Assembly: GCF_018991925.1 (NCBI RefSeq)
Contig: NW_024722158.1
Coordinates: 2,510,144 to 2,574,143 of the forward strand
Length of the DNA: 64,000 nucleotides
Source: Homarus americanus
Lineage: Eukaryota > Arthropoda > Malacostraca > Decapoda > Nephropidae
Direction: 5' to 3'
The notes below the pieces were generated by a model. The model saw only the letters and a program-made list of their open reading frames with translations. It did no database searches and was not told the DNA's origin. Numbering within the stretch: the stretch's first letter is position 1; the number at the start of each line of letters is the position of its first letter. The position numbers and the translations under genes are program-made. This document shows positions 1 through 12,899 of this stretch, piece by piece.

Positions 1-497
1 GTCGGGGGAAGAGGTTGATAGTTGGTGCTCCACAGAAGAAAAATTGGATCTCAGTCCGCGAATGTTGGAAAAATGAAGTGTGAAAAAAGCCGATCCTCCA
101 GCAACCGCGGTGGCGTCAGTTGAGGCCCCAGTAGCTTGATGATGATCAGGTCGGCCTAGGGGTCCACAACCTTCTCGACCAGTGGGACCCATCCGAGAAG
201 GCCCCGCTTCAGCATTAATATCAACTGACATAGGAGAATAAAATAGAATGAATAAAACAGATCAAGAATGAGTACGGTTTTATTTGTGGTGTTGTCAATA
301 GTAAGAGAGACAGTTGAGACCCTGCAATTGTGTGTAAATGAGGCAGAAAGATCAGCAACCCGGGACTTGGTCACAATTTTCGTGATGCCATATAGCAGCA
401 GTGTCTACCATTAGACAACACATTATGCTTCCAATATCTTCCCAGGCGGTAGTACCTCCTTGTTTGGTGGCTGCCTACTACCTACTACCTAATTAAC
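1..497. other. Unassigned DNA with a short dispersed motif
   Basis: No gene recognised. Positions 430-497 hold a tract (GGCTGCCTACTACCTACTAC) whose core recurs in reverse complement near 38208-38230, where GTAGTAGGTAGTAGGCAG precedes a LINE-A fragment. That suggests a dispersed repeat, but its family is not identified. Open frames here are short and show no domain. Confidence 0.4.
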
Positions 498-1890
498 ATC
501 GTTACTAGTAACTATAATCTCTCTTAATCTACTTTCTCCACTATCTCTGTATATAGTCGGTGTCTCGGGTATCATGTTTAAAAATTTGGTGGTGAAAACT
601 GTTGAAAAATATCTGTTCAGAGTATTGCTCATTTCTCCGTCGTTATACTGTATGTTAGCTCACCAGTATCTAGACTGTATCGGTCCAATCTTTTCTTGTG
701 TTTTAGTGTGATACATCTGGACGAATCCCTTGGGGTTTGGCGTCGCCTCTCTTGCTACTTTCTGTTCATTATTCCTCTTTGCTTCCTTATCTCGGTCTTA
801 ACCCTACTGGCCAATACTTTGTCCAACAATATTCTTTAAATAATTATTTATCCATTTAGGGTCCCTGTTATTTGAATTGAGGTTTCTATAGGGTATATTC
901 TACCTGTGTGCATAAAGTAACTCATTAATTACATTGTTGTGGAACTCGTCAACCTCATATCTCGTGATCAGGTCATCCTCGACCGTCATATTTTGTTAGG
1001 TTATCGTTGTCAGGTCTCCAGGTAAAGTGAGGTCGCCTTCTGTGGGTACATTGTGTGAGTTCATGAAGTCCATCCCCAAGCATGATACCCCTACTCTCAG
1101 CTACCTTTTCAACCTTCTGAAATATGGGACTTTAATGGAATTATCCTTGTGACTGACATTAAGTTCTACTTTAAATCTCACTTTTTTGTAATCACTGTTA
1201 GCTAATTCGTTACCTACCTCGATAATAAAAATGAGGTTTTCTCTGTTTAGCAGAACTAAATCGAGTATATTATTGCCATGTGTGGGTTCGGCTATATGTT
1301 GATTTAGGAAATAGTCCTGAACTGTTTCAAGAATATCCTCTGACTCTGAGTTACCAGTGAGGTCGGTCCAATCTTTTATACTAAAGTTAAAGTCGCTTAC
1401 TATACAGACTTTGCTGTATCCGGATACCCTGGATATTGCATCCCAAATAAGTTGCTCATTAAACTATCGAGATTAGGAGGTCTATATATTACTTCTATGA
1501 TATATTTTTCCCTACCACCGGTTACTTCTATCCAAATTGTTTCTGGATTCGGTTTAGTTTTCATTTCCTTATTTATTTCACATTTCAGATTATCCCTGAC
1601 ATAGATTGCTACTCCGCCTCATTTCCCAATCTGCCTATCGTCATGGAATAATTTGTAACCTTTAATTTGGTATTCGACTGTAAACTCACATGAGTCTAAG
1701 ATTATTCGCGTTTCGGTGAATGCTATTATGTCGATAGTTTCGGTACATACCAACACCCTGATTTCATTCATTTTAGACTTGTAACTTTTGTTACACGTCT
1801 CTTCCTCTAAGCAGTATTTATTTTGGTAAGAAATTCTCACTGAGCGCATCTTTACACATATTTCCCTCACGATAGTGGAGAAAGGGCCGT
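498..1890 (-). mobile_element. LINE-B (CR1/L2-like) fragment, endonuclease to RT entry
   Basis: Read on the minus strand this matches, base by base over long stretches, the plus-strand LINE-B copy at 17040-18330. Shared landmarks include the AP-endonuclease segment (IDIIAFTETR, then EYQIKGYKLFHDDRQIGK near 1620-1760) and the linker sequence GACCTAAATGGATAAATAA (near 840-860). They also include the TTCAACAGTTTTCACCACC segment (585-605), just upstream of the RT domain. The frame is broken by several stops, so this is a dead copy. It is truncated before the catalytic RT motifs (low-coordinate side) and lacks ORF1. Confidence 0.75.
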
Positions 1891-2118
1891 ATCATCCATA
1901 AATTCCTAATCAGTATTCTTACCCGTAAACATAAAATTTCAGTGTTTACAATCCTATCTTTACTATTGGTGTTCTTTATATAAAATGCCAGAATGATTGA
2001 TGACCATCCCCTTCTTGTGAGTTAAATATGCAAGTGGTTTGAAAGGGAATTCCTCTTATTCCAAAAAGACAAAGATTTTTTAGTAAGTTTGAAATTACTT
2101 GATCAACAATCATTAATC
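1891..2118. other. Short unassigned spacer or possible element leader
   Basis: AT-rich, no coding signal. It lies directly upstream of the gag ATG of the Gmr1-type element and may be part of its leader. No LTR or primer-binding site could be defined. Confidence 0.3.
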
Positions 2119-3480
2119 ATGTCTAGATTCGTTATTGATGATTTCATAACTAATCCTACAGTTGACAGACTCGAAGGTGCAGACCTCAGGAAAGCAGACT
2201 AGAAAACTTTGGCTGATCATTTTGAAATTCCAGTCTAAACAAGTTTGCATAAAGACAGATTAAAAGAAGTAGTTGTCCAAGGATTAATATCAGATGAGTT
2301 TCTTCCTGAAGAAGCTATTAAACTCATTACTAGTCCTGGGGACTTAAAAGAAAATATGGTAGGTTCTCCTTTTCAACTGGATACAACGGATATAGTGAGT
2401 GTGGAAGCTAAAACCTTAGTTGACCTTGAAAGAGATAAATTGTTATTTGAACGTTAGAAGTTTGAGAGGGATCTAATTGAAAGAGAAAAGAAGTTTGGGA
2501 AAGAGATAATGGAAAGAGAAAAGAAGTTTGAGAAAGAGATAATTGAAAGAGAAAAGAAGTTTGAGAAAAAGATAATGGAAAGAGAGAAGGAAAGAGAAAG
2601 GGAGAGAATTGAGAGAGAAAAGAAGTTTGGGAAAGAGACAATTGAAAGAGAAAAGAAGTTTGAGAAAAAGATAATTGAAAGAGAGAAGGAAAGAGAAAGG
2701 GAGAGAATTGAGAGAGAAAAGGAGAGCATTGAAAGAGAGAAGGAAAGAGAAAGGCAGACAATTGAAAGAGAAAAGGAGAAAACACGATTTGAGAATACTT
2801 GAACTCCAAAACCAAGCCAAAAGAGAAACTCAGTCACTTTGATTGGTCCCGTAATGTAAAAATTAGTACTTAATTTTGATGAACCGGATCCCGAGTGTTC
2901 AATGCGCTTGTTTGAGCGTACAGCTCTACACTATAAGTGGCCCAAGGAGGAGTGGATTTGGCTGCTTCAGAATAAGCTCACTGGGTAAGCAGCACAAGTC
3001 TTAAATAGTCGAGAGGATTATTCTGATTTCGAGTTTGTCAAAAACAGTATCTTAAATGCTTATGCTATTACTCCAGAATCATACAATCAAACTTTCCGAA
3101 ATTTCCTTAAGCTTTATAACATGACATACGTTCAATTTGCTACTGAAAAATTATGTACTTATTAAATGTGGCTCAAGACCACTCAAACTAGCACTTTTGA
3201 TGACTTTGTCAATCAAGTTGTTAGTGAGGAATTCAAAAGACGAATTCCCTTTAATATCATGGCTTTTTTTTAGAAGACAAGGGTGAAAAAGATTTTATGA
3301 AACAGGGGGGAGAATAAGAAGCCGAATATTGTAAAGTCACACTCAGGACAAAACCTTAGGACTAAAAGTGATATGTCAAATCTTACAGCTAATGCTAACA
3401 AACCAGTGACTTGGTCATACTGTCGTAAAGACAGTCACCATGTATCTCACATATTGGGAAACAGGATGTAAAACTTCAAT
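2119..3480 (+). pseudogene. gag: Gmr1-type gag with coiled coil and SCAN-like domain
   Basis: The reading starts at ATG 2119 (MSRFVIDDF) and needs several stop read-throughs. Three blocks are visible. First, an acidic N-terminal segment (LKENMVGSPFQLDTTD). Second, a long Glu/Lys/Arg coiled coil built of IEREKKFEK-type repeats (2430-2800). Third, a helical block at about 2875-3245 with ECSMRLFERTALHYKWP, NKLTG, ILNAYAITPESY and FVNQVVSEEFKRRIP. The last block follows the pattern of the SCAN-like capsid region of Gmr1-like gag, from which vertebrate SCAN domains are thought to descend. A degenerate zinc knuckle (YCRKDSHHVS) follows near 3420-3450. The product would be a capsid protein, but the copy is clearly inactive. 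Confidence 0.6.
2440..2800 (+). repeat. Imperfect tandem repeats encoding the gag coiled coil
   Basis: Units of the form ATTGAAAGAGAAAAGAAGTT with GAGAAA/GGGAAA variants repeat in all three codon phases. Purine bias makes long open frames on both strands, and the minus-strand ones (Ser/Phe/Leu-rich) are artefacts. The unit is read in frame as IEREKKFEK or EREKERERER, typical of a long coiled coil. Confidence 0.75.
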
Positions 3481-3659
3481 ATATTTTGGGAAGAAGTTTT
3501 GTCAAACCTAATGTAAAAAGTGAAGCCCAAGTTACAACCTCTAAAGCTAATAAGTCTGTTAGTTATGTAGCCAAAGTCAATGATTCTCGGAGAGATCTTT
3601 TTCTTGATTTTATATTGAAAGGTACAATGTCACTTTCAAAGGATGGGAACAAATTTTTT

Positions 3660-3990
3660 GTAACATACTAAGGGATACTGCAGGTGCTCAAAGCTTTATA
3701 ATACATAGTTCCCTCCTGGAATTAGGAAAATTATACAGGAGATAAAGTGCTTTTGGAAGAATTATCCTCTTTTTCATCAGTAAACTTTGCCCAAGTTTAC
3801 CTTGATTGTGACTTGGTGAAGGGAATGGTGAAGGCAGGAGTGAGAGAGAAGCTGCCAGTAGCAGGTGTTACATTTCTACTGGGTAATGATCTAGCTAGTT
3901 CACGTGTTGTTCCTAACCTTATAGTGGTTGATGAACCGTTGACGGAGAGTCCTACCCAGGACTTGGAGAATGAACATCCACAATAATTTC
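3660..3990 (+). pseudogene. Retroviral-type aspartic protease remnant (Gmr1-type)
   Basis: An LRDTAGAQSFI segment (about 3672-3704) carries a one-residue variant of the D-[ST]-G-A catalytic loop in the context usual for Gmr1-like proteases. Downstream, GVREKLPVAGVTFLLGNDLA and PNLIVVDEPL continue the protease fold, where the hydrophobic-Leu-Gly-Asn-Asp turn normally marks the second half of the domain. A stop precedes the active-site segment and a frameshift follows it (about 3705-3750). The enzyme would process the gag-pol polyprotein, but this copy cannot. Confidence 0.55.
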
Positions 3991-4214
3991 CTCTATGTGC
4001 CGTCACTAGAGCTCAAACTTTACTTGACTCAAGTGCTGATGCTTCAAGTGTTTCTACGTTCACTTGTGATCTCCCCAGCCAGGTTATGACCAGGGACAAC
4101 TTAATTAAAGCTCAGGAAGAGGATACTTCACTTGCCAAATTTCATCATACTGTATAGCAGTACCCAAGTCAGACATTGTTAAAGTCCCTTGTTTTTACTA
4201 TCAAGATGATGTCT

Positions 4215-5345
4215 TAATGAGAAAATATCGTCCAAGACATTTAAGGGATGACGACTCGTGGGCTGATACCCATCAAATAGTGGTACCCTATTCTGTTAGA
4301 GTACAGCTCATAGAACTGGCTCATGATGCCTTAAATGATCACTTGGGGATATGTAAAACTTATAACAAACTTAGTCAGGATTTTCTTCTGGTCAGGTATG
4401 AAGAAACAAGTGGCTAACTTCATCAAAACTTGTCATTCTTGCCAACTAGTTGGCTCCACTAAACCTTAATCATCTGTTACGGAGGAACCCTTTAACAAAA
4501 TTCTAATAGATTGTGTAAGCCCACTTCCCCAAAACAAGAAAGGTAACCAATATTTGTTGGCTATAATGTGCCCCACAACTTGGTACCCTGAGGCTTTCCC
4601 AGTAAAAAACATCAGAGCTAATAAAACCTTTGCTGATATTTTGTTAAAAATTTTACACAAAGTATCCCCAAAGAAATTTAATCTGACTAAGGAACTAATT
4701 TTACAAGTGACCTATTCCCCAACGTGTTATAGGAGTTAGGCATTAAACAAACCTTGTCATCGGCATATCATCCCCAGTCACAAGGTTCCCTAGAAAGATA
4801 CCATCAAAAGGTAAAATCAATGCTTAGCAGATTTTGTTTTGACACAAAATCTGAATGGGACGAAGGAATTCATTTCATGCTCTTTGCAATTAGAGAATGC
4901 CGACAAGAATCACTTGGATTCTCACCTTTTGAAATGTTGTATGGTCGTCAAGTAAGAGGACCCCTTAAAGTCATACAAGAACAATGGTTTAGTCAAGTTG
5001 CAGAGATTCCTACTCAGACTGTTGGTCAATAGCTTGATAATCTTAAATCCAAATTAAGTAAAGTAAGACAAATTGCACTAGATAACTTAAAGAAATGTCA
5101 AAGTAAGATGAAGAGTATTTATGATCGAAAGGCTAAAATCCGTAAATTCAATTCTGGAGATGAAGTATTACTGTATTTGCCTATTCCAGGCTCACCCCTC
5201 AAATATAAATACCAAGCCCCCTATAAAGTATCTCATAAATTAAATAAAGTAAACTACGTTGTTCTAACTCCTGAGCGTAGAAAGGATTCTCAAGTAGTAC
5301 ATCTTAACTTAATGAAATTGTTTTGCAGAGGGAATCCTCAGGGTG
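4215..5345 (+). pseudogene. Integrase (HHCC, catalytic core, GPY/F) of the Gmr1-type element
   Basis: The zinc-binding block is visible as ELAHDALNDHLG then CHSCQLVG (about 4315-4455), in two frames. The catalytic core follows: first Asp in ILIDCVSPLP (about 4500), then AYHPQSQGSLERYHQ (about 4760) with the catalytic Glu. RECRQESLGFSPFEMLYGRQ and VRGPLKVIQE come next, a combination I associate with Gmr1/GIN-like integrases. A chromodomain-free GPY/F module (KYQAPYKVSHKLNKVNYVV, VHLNLMKLF) ends at about 5320. The second catalytic Asp region is degraded around 4690-4745. Its position upstream of the RT is the key structural observation. Confidence 0.7.
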
Positions 5346-5765
5346 ACTGGTGAGAGACCTGTCCTCACCAACCAGGCGTTCTCTGCTGAGGACATAGACT
5401 TGGTTGGGGAGGATAGTCTTATTGTACGAAGCAGGAAAGATAACAAATGTGTATGCAGGGATGGTCCTGGTAGACGTCATAATGTTCTACATAATATTAA
5501 ACTCACTTCTAACGCCACTCCTATACGACAGACTCCTTACCGATTCCGTTCAGAGAAGAAGGCCAAGATGAAGGACGAAGTTAACTACCTGTTGGAGCAA
5601 GATCTGGTGGTACCCAGTTCCTCCCCATGGGCTTTTCCTTCCCTACTGGTCCTCCAAAATGAAGGTAGGAGCCCACCTTCGAGCTCTCCTACAGAGCTTG
5701 GACGAGGCAGGCCTGACCATCAACCCTCGTCTGGGAGCCGGAACTCACTAATGGCTGCTATGTCG
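5346..5765 (+). pseudogene. N-terminal RT fragment with catalytic core deleted
   Basis: The segment HNVLHNIKLTSNATPIRQTPY and MKDEVNYLLEQDLVVPSSSP (5495-5625) is the entry to a Gypsy RT domain. After FPSLLV (about 5648) the next recognisable block is AHLRALLQSLDEAGLTINP (5668-5724). In a normal RT that block lies downstream of the catalytic palm, so the central fingers/palm with its Y-x-D-D motif is missing. This is an internal deletion, not a substitution. RNaseH is not seen after it. Confidence 0.6.
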
Positions 5766-5910
5766 ATGTTATACCTAGACAGCTCTCTTGCCACAAGAGC
5801 AGTTCCTCTTTCAGGACGCTCATTTGTGCCAGTATCCAGAAGGATCCTGACATTCCATGCAGTGACCATAAGAGGTTGTATAGTTTGTTTTTGTTTTGAT
5901 CTGTGATTAT

Positions 5911-6938
5911 GAGTGTTTTCGACTGCATTAGGATGACCTTACTAGGTGCGGTTGTCCAGTCAGATTGACATTTTAGGCAGACTATGTTTAGTGCATCTTT
6001 TCTAGTCCCCTCCCCATGTGGGGTGAGCAGAGTGGCTCCTCGAAAGAGCTGCTCAGTCGCACAGGCAGGATAGGATTGCACTGCTGCCTAGATCCCAGTG
6101 CATAAACGACCATCTTATCTGTGCCACCCATGTGCAGAGTTGTGATTAGAGACTCCCGGCAGTCATCTCTGCCTGTCCCCGTCACCGCTCGTCTGTCGCC
6201 ATAGGACTTTTGGGGTATTCGGGTTTTGATGACTATGAGAAGTATGATGAGCTGGATGATGGCTGTGCGTGAGTTGATTTATATGGTGAGGCAGGAGCGC
6301 AGGCTGCAACGACGCATCTTGGCTCTCCCTTTTCCTGATCCAGTGGTGCAAGTGGTGCAACGACTAGGGAGAGGGAGAGTTGCAATGGACTACCGATAGC
6401 CCAGTTTGTTGGGTTTCGCCTTAGTAGCCTTTTCCATCATGCATTGCTTTCATCTGCCGGTGTAGTAATTGGGTTCCCATGTTGGTCACCTCTTCCGCCT
6501 TTACCGCCGCTGTGGTCTTGTTGGAGCTCTTTAAGCATGTTTGCCTGATGCTGGGCTCCACCACAGATTTTTCGTTCGGGGTTTACTCCTATAACCTTAT
6601 ACCTACCAAGGTTAATCCGCAATGCAGAGAGGCAGTGGTTGGTAGGCCTCAGGACGTGTCCACATGGCATTGGGCCTATTCGTCGTCCCTCTGTGGCCCA
6701 CTGCTGCTCCGAGATCCCCTGCTGGTCTAGCCTGGGCCCACGAGTTACCCAGTTACCGTGTCTTGATGGTGAAGAGGCTGCGTACTGGCAGGGGGAGACT
6801 TACATTATGTTGCTTCCCTGTTCACCATTAGGGTCATCCAGCGGCGGTAGCTGAAAGCGAAAGGAAGCAGGCATTGCTTGCACTTTAACACTAACATAAT
6901 GCTGCCACACTAGATGCAGTACACAATTCTATGTGCAT
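5911..6938. other. GC-richer unassigned sequence
   Basis: Base composition is clearly more GC-rich than the surroundings and there are several short open frames on both strands. None shows a domain I recognise and none is continuous enough to call. It could hold the 3' part or LTR of the upstream Gmr1-type element, or a separate dispersed repeat. Confidence 0.3.
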
Positions 6939-7110
6939 GACATACACACACACACACACACACCCTTACCTCACACCTGCCTCACACCCCACCCTCACCT
7001 CACACATGTCTTGCATCCCACTCTCCCCCCACACCATGTCATACAACTCATACCCACCTCACTTCACTCCTGCGTTACACCCCACCCTCACCTCACACCA
7101 GTTTTAATGT
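6939..7110 (+). repeat. (CA)n followed by a TCACACC-rich minisatellite
   Basis: A short (CA)n run at about 6945-6963 leads into diverged repeats of the type CTCACACCCCACCCTCAC. Open frames rich in His/Thr/Pro across it are compositional artefacts. Confidence 0.8.
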
Positions 7111-7385
7111 TGGTTGTTTAATAAAGATGACACAAGTAAAACTCAAACACAGATCTAGGGGTTAATCTTTGAACAAATGAGATCACTTGCTCCCTATTGA
7201 AAAAAGTTTATCAGGTCCAGATTATTTATTGTAACCAAGTTTTTCTTTTGTTGTTTTACTGACAACCATAACAATCATAATGGAAACCAGTGTAATAGGA
7301 GTTTTAGTCTAATTTATCTATACAAAGCTTCAAAATTTAAAAAAGAAATGTACCTTGGCCCAATTACTGTAGATGGTCCAGATGG
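7111..7385. other. Unassigned AT-rich spacer
   Basis: No coding or repeat signal recognised between the minisatellite and the LINE-A fragment. Confidence 0.3.
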
Positions 7386-9505
7386 AGTTCAGTGGCCAAG
7401 TTGAAACATCTAGCCCCCGTCGGCACCAGTCACCACATAACGTTGTCCTTCAGATTTGACTGTTGCTTAGTTCACGATAATACCAGACCAAGGTTCAAAT
7501 ATTACAAGGGCGATTACGACGTGATGAGGGAGGAGATGAGGGGTATTCACAGACCTGACTCAATGAGATACAAGAACGCAGACACTATGCTGAATATCAT
7601 AGCCAGGAAAGTGAACTATTTGACGGATAAATATATACCCAAGATTAAATCCATTGGCTCCCGGAATACAAGGAGACCCCTACACATGAACTATGCAGTA
7701 GTCGACAAAGTTAAAAAAAATCTCAGAAATTCAAGAAGTGAGTTACGACAAATGACAAACAGGACAGAATGATGTATGCCAATCCAAGAACCAAGTAAAG
7801 TCAGAGTGTAAAAGGGCTGAAAAGGATTTCCACAGGCGGATTGCAAGCGAGGTCAAGTCAAACCCCAAATCTTTCTACCATTATGCAAAATCGAAACTAA
7901 AAACGGGTGTAGGCGTATCAGATCTGAGGCTTGGTGATCAGTACAAAACGGAGGCATTAAAAAAAATTTTCCTTGGTGTTCACAAAAAAAGATGTGAACA
8001 ATCTCCCTGAGTTTGAGGACAGACGGTTTGGCACAGCGCATTGTGCTCTCAGGAGAGGGTATAAAAAATAAATTGTCAAAGCTAAAGGTTCATATGAGTC
8101 CTGGGCCTGACATGGTGCATCCCAGAGTGCTAAGAGAGTGCAACGAGCTTGCTGAACCCTTGAAGATTCTGTTCTGTAAATACCTGGATGACCAAAAGGT
8201 CACCAGTGATTGGAAAATGGATAATGTGAGTCCTATCTTCAAACAGGACGATCGTCACTCCACGAATAATTATAGACCAGTGAGCCTGACCAGCATAGTA
8301 TGTAAAGTACTAGAAAACAAGAGATGCCATGATAGAACATCTACTACAATACAATATTACTCAAAGTACTGGATGTTTGGAATCACATTCTGGAACAAGG
8401 GGTAAATATCGACAATATATATCTGAATTTTGCCAAGGCATTCAACAGCATACTGTATGAAAGGCTCAGAATTAAACTGGAAGGGTACAGGATTCGGGGA
8501 AGTGTGTTAGCGTGGATAGACTTTCTTCATGGCCGCAAGCAGTGTGTGGCGATTAATGGCACGAAATCGTCATGTGCACCATGGCAAGTGGGGTGCCACA
8601 GGACAGTGTACAGTACTGGACCCGTTGTTATTAGCTTGTTTCATAAATAACATGCCAGAAATAGAGAAGCTATACACTCCTCCATATAAAGGTTTGCAGA
8701 CGATGCCAAGTTATTTAGCGAAATTGTAACTAATTATAAGGGGATGCACCTGGGTCGTACCAACAGTATCACATATCTCAACGGGACGAAGAAACAGCAT
8801 TAAAGAATGTGAAAAGGATCCGGGCGTGTTTTTTGACATCGAATTGAGATTCTCGGCCTAATGTGCGAAGGTGAATCAAGCAAGTAAACAAGTAGGTCTT
8901 ATAAATAAGGTCGTTCAGATATCTAGACGATCCATCCCCCGTAACGCTCTTCAAGAGTGACGTGCTTCTCTGTCTGGAGTACTTTCACCCTATCTGGTCC
9001 CTGATATATGTTTGAGAGTGTGAGTTAATTGAAAATGTCCAAAGGCGGGCCACCAAACTGGTGCCTGCATTATGGCACCTCAGTTACCCAGAGAGATTAG
9101 AACTCCTGCAACTGCCTAGCTTATACTACAGACGGCCAAGGGTGACCCAATTGAAGTGTACAATCATCTCAGAGGGCACTACTCAGTCGAGTGTCCTTAC
9201 CTGGAGCCGGCAGACGCCCGCTCCACAAGGGGTCACAGATTAAGATTGAAGAAGCCACAAGTCCAGAAAATTGTGAGGGCAAACATTTTCGGAGTGAGAA
9301 TTATAAACTCTTGGAACAATTTGCCAGAGAGTGTTGTGACGGCACCGAGTGTGAGCTCTATCAAGACAAGACTTGACCAACACTGGCGCAGGTACAGATA
9401 CATTCAGGAGCCAGTGCATACCCAGTACTTGCCAACAGTGTGTAACAGAGACTTGACCGACCGCCCAAGTGGCGAAGAGGATAAACGTAAAAGTAAGTAA
9501 GAGCA
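7386..9505 (+). mobile_element. LINE-A fragment (CR1/L2-like), ORF2 linker-RT-C-terminus
   Basis: It is collinear with the intact LINE-A ORF on the minus strand at 43122-45365. Segments seen: VGTSHHITLSFRFD entry, LSKLKVHMSPGPDMVHPRVL (RT motif 0/1), VSPIFKQDDRHSTNNYRPVSLTSI (motif 1/2), a diverged ACFINNMPEIEK region, and the C-terminal module VRIINSWNNLPESVVTAPSV. It ends with the family's 3' signature GAAGAGGATAAACGTAAAAG (9475-9494). Numerous stops and frameshifts show it is a dead copy. It starts inside ORF2, after the endonuclease domain, as in the 43-45 kb copy. Confidence 0.8.
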
Positions 9506-9624
9506 CTGCCAGGAAGTTAAGTACGCCATCCAGGGTGTATCACAACTGAAGAACAGAGCTTCGCCATTAGACCTCATAAGATATGACCCCTAGGAGGTGA
9601 CAAGGCCAAATTTATCACATCGAT
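9506..9624. other. Short spacer
   Basis: Nothing recognised between the LINE-A tail and the inverted-repeat element. Confidence 0.3.
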
Positions 9625-10210
9625 AGGCGTTTTAAGAAGCACGGAATAGCTAACACGTTAGCTTTCCCGGACTGTCATTAACAAATACGACATTGTACTG
9701 CGTCTTGGGAATACTGTTGTACAACACAATCTTCAGAAAACAATAAAATTAGGAGAACTATTATTTGGAAACAATACGGAAAGAAATAGTTCAAGAAAAT
9801 ATGTCGGAAATTATGGAAGGAAAGACAAAAAAGGAAAAAAAGTCAACCAGTCAACAATAAATAAGAATAAAAAAAAATCGGGCCAGTTGTAAAGGTGTTT
9901 GGTCCCATACTCAGGGAGTCCAGGGTGGGAGCTTTAAATCACGCTCCACGCCCTAATCTCGCTGCAGCTGTTCGCATACCTCAAACTCTTCAATATTAAT
10001 AAAAATATTCTTCATAAGCAGCCATGATCCGCGTTATTTACATTGGGAGAAATCGCTGATTGGTTGTTAGCTATTTGTGCCGCTTGGGCCCTGCGAAAGG
10101 CTAATGCCTCACCGAGGTGTTAGCTCAAGTGTCCTGCACACAAATCAAAAGCAGCGTCTGCTCACACAGAATAGCTAATGAGTTAGCTATTCCATGCATC
10201 GAAAACGCCT
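9625..10210. mobile_element. Non-autonomous DNA transposon (MITE-like) with about 40-bp TIRs
   Basis: The left end AGGCGTTTT...GGAATAGCTAAC...GTTAGC (9625-9664) is mirrored by the right end GCTAATGAGTTAGCTATTCC...AAAACGCCT (10173-10210). The inverted arms match apart from a few substitutions and a short gap. The interior has no ORF of note. A clear target-site duplication could not be defined (left flank CGAT, right flank TACA), so the superfamily is undecided. Confidence 0.65.
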
Positions 10211-11268
<1,058 letters not shown>

Positions 11269-11310
11269 CTGATAACCAACGGAAAGAAAAAAACACGAAG
11301 TTCCCAAACG

Positions 11311-11334
11311 CTTTCATGTAATTCACATCTTCAG
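11311..11334 (-). ncRNA. Hammerhead-ribozyme-like core, PLE-A (diverged)
   Basis: On the minus strand: CTGAAGA, a short GTG-loop-CAT stem (one G-U pair), then GAAA. This is the C-U-G-A-N-G-A / stem II / G-A-A-A arrangement of hammerhead cores, with one extra U before stem II. Penelope terminal repeats are known to carry hammerheads. See the copies at 20312 and 23058. Confidence 0.4.
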
Positions 11335-11584
11335 GGGTGAGTACAGACTGAAGAGAAGTACAAAACAAGGTGTATATATATACAGAGGAGGGTGAGATCA
11401 AGTCCACAATGGTCAGGTATTAGGTAATGACCCTACTAATCTTTAAATAGCACCGCAACGGTCCGTAGTCAGGTTAGAGGGTAAGGTGACCCAACCTTCT
11501 CACCTGGTTACAAATCTTCTTAATTACAAAATTGTCCAGTTTGTACATGCCATTACTCAAATTCATGTTGAATGCTTCGGTATG

Positions 11585-12450
<866 letters not shown>

Positions 12451-12694
12451 CCTGACTACGGACCATTGCGGTGCTATTTAAAGATTAGTAGGGTCATTAC
12501 CTAATACCTGACCATTGTGGACCTGGTCTCACCCTCCTCTGTATATATACACCTTATTTTGTACTTCTCTTCAGTCTGTACTCACCCCTAAAGATGTGAA
12601 TTTCACGAAAGCCCTTGGGAACTTCGTGTTTTTTTCTTTCCTTGTGGTTATCAGCATATACCTAGATCACGCACACCTACAGTGATTTACTTGC

Positions 12695-12803
<109 letters not shown>

Positions 12804-12899
12804 CACACACATACATTTATATCATTCTATAATAGGGCACCAAGAACTGAACCATAATCAGTGTGGCCTGACTAGCACCGAATAGTTGCAATAAGACCT

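Larger units (their letters stand above)
2119..5910 (+). mobile_element. Decayed Gypsy retrotransposon of Gmr1 type (integrase before RT)
   Basis: Domains run in this order on the plus strand: coiled-coil/SCAN-like gag (2119-3480), aspartic protease (about 3665-3990), integrase (about 4215-5345), then the start of reverse transcriptase (about 5480-5650). Ordinary Ty3/Gypsy elements have RT-RNaseH before integrase. The reversed, copia-like order together with a SCAN-like gag is the hallmark of Gmr1-like elements (established knowledge). The whole element is riddled with stops and frameshifts, and the RT is cut short by an internal deletion. No LTRs were identified, so both outer boundaries are uncertain. 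Confidence 0.7.

Noticed and set aside
2408..2837. Three overlapping minus-strand Ser/Phe/Leu-rich frames of up to 135 codons
   Set aside because: Mirror images of the purine-rich gag coiled-coil repeats on the plus strand.
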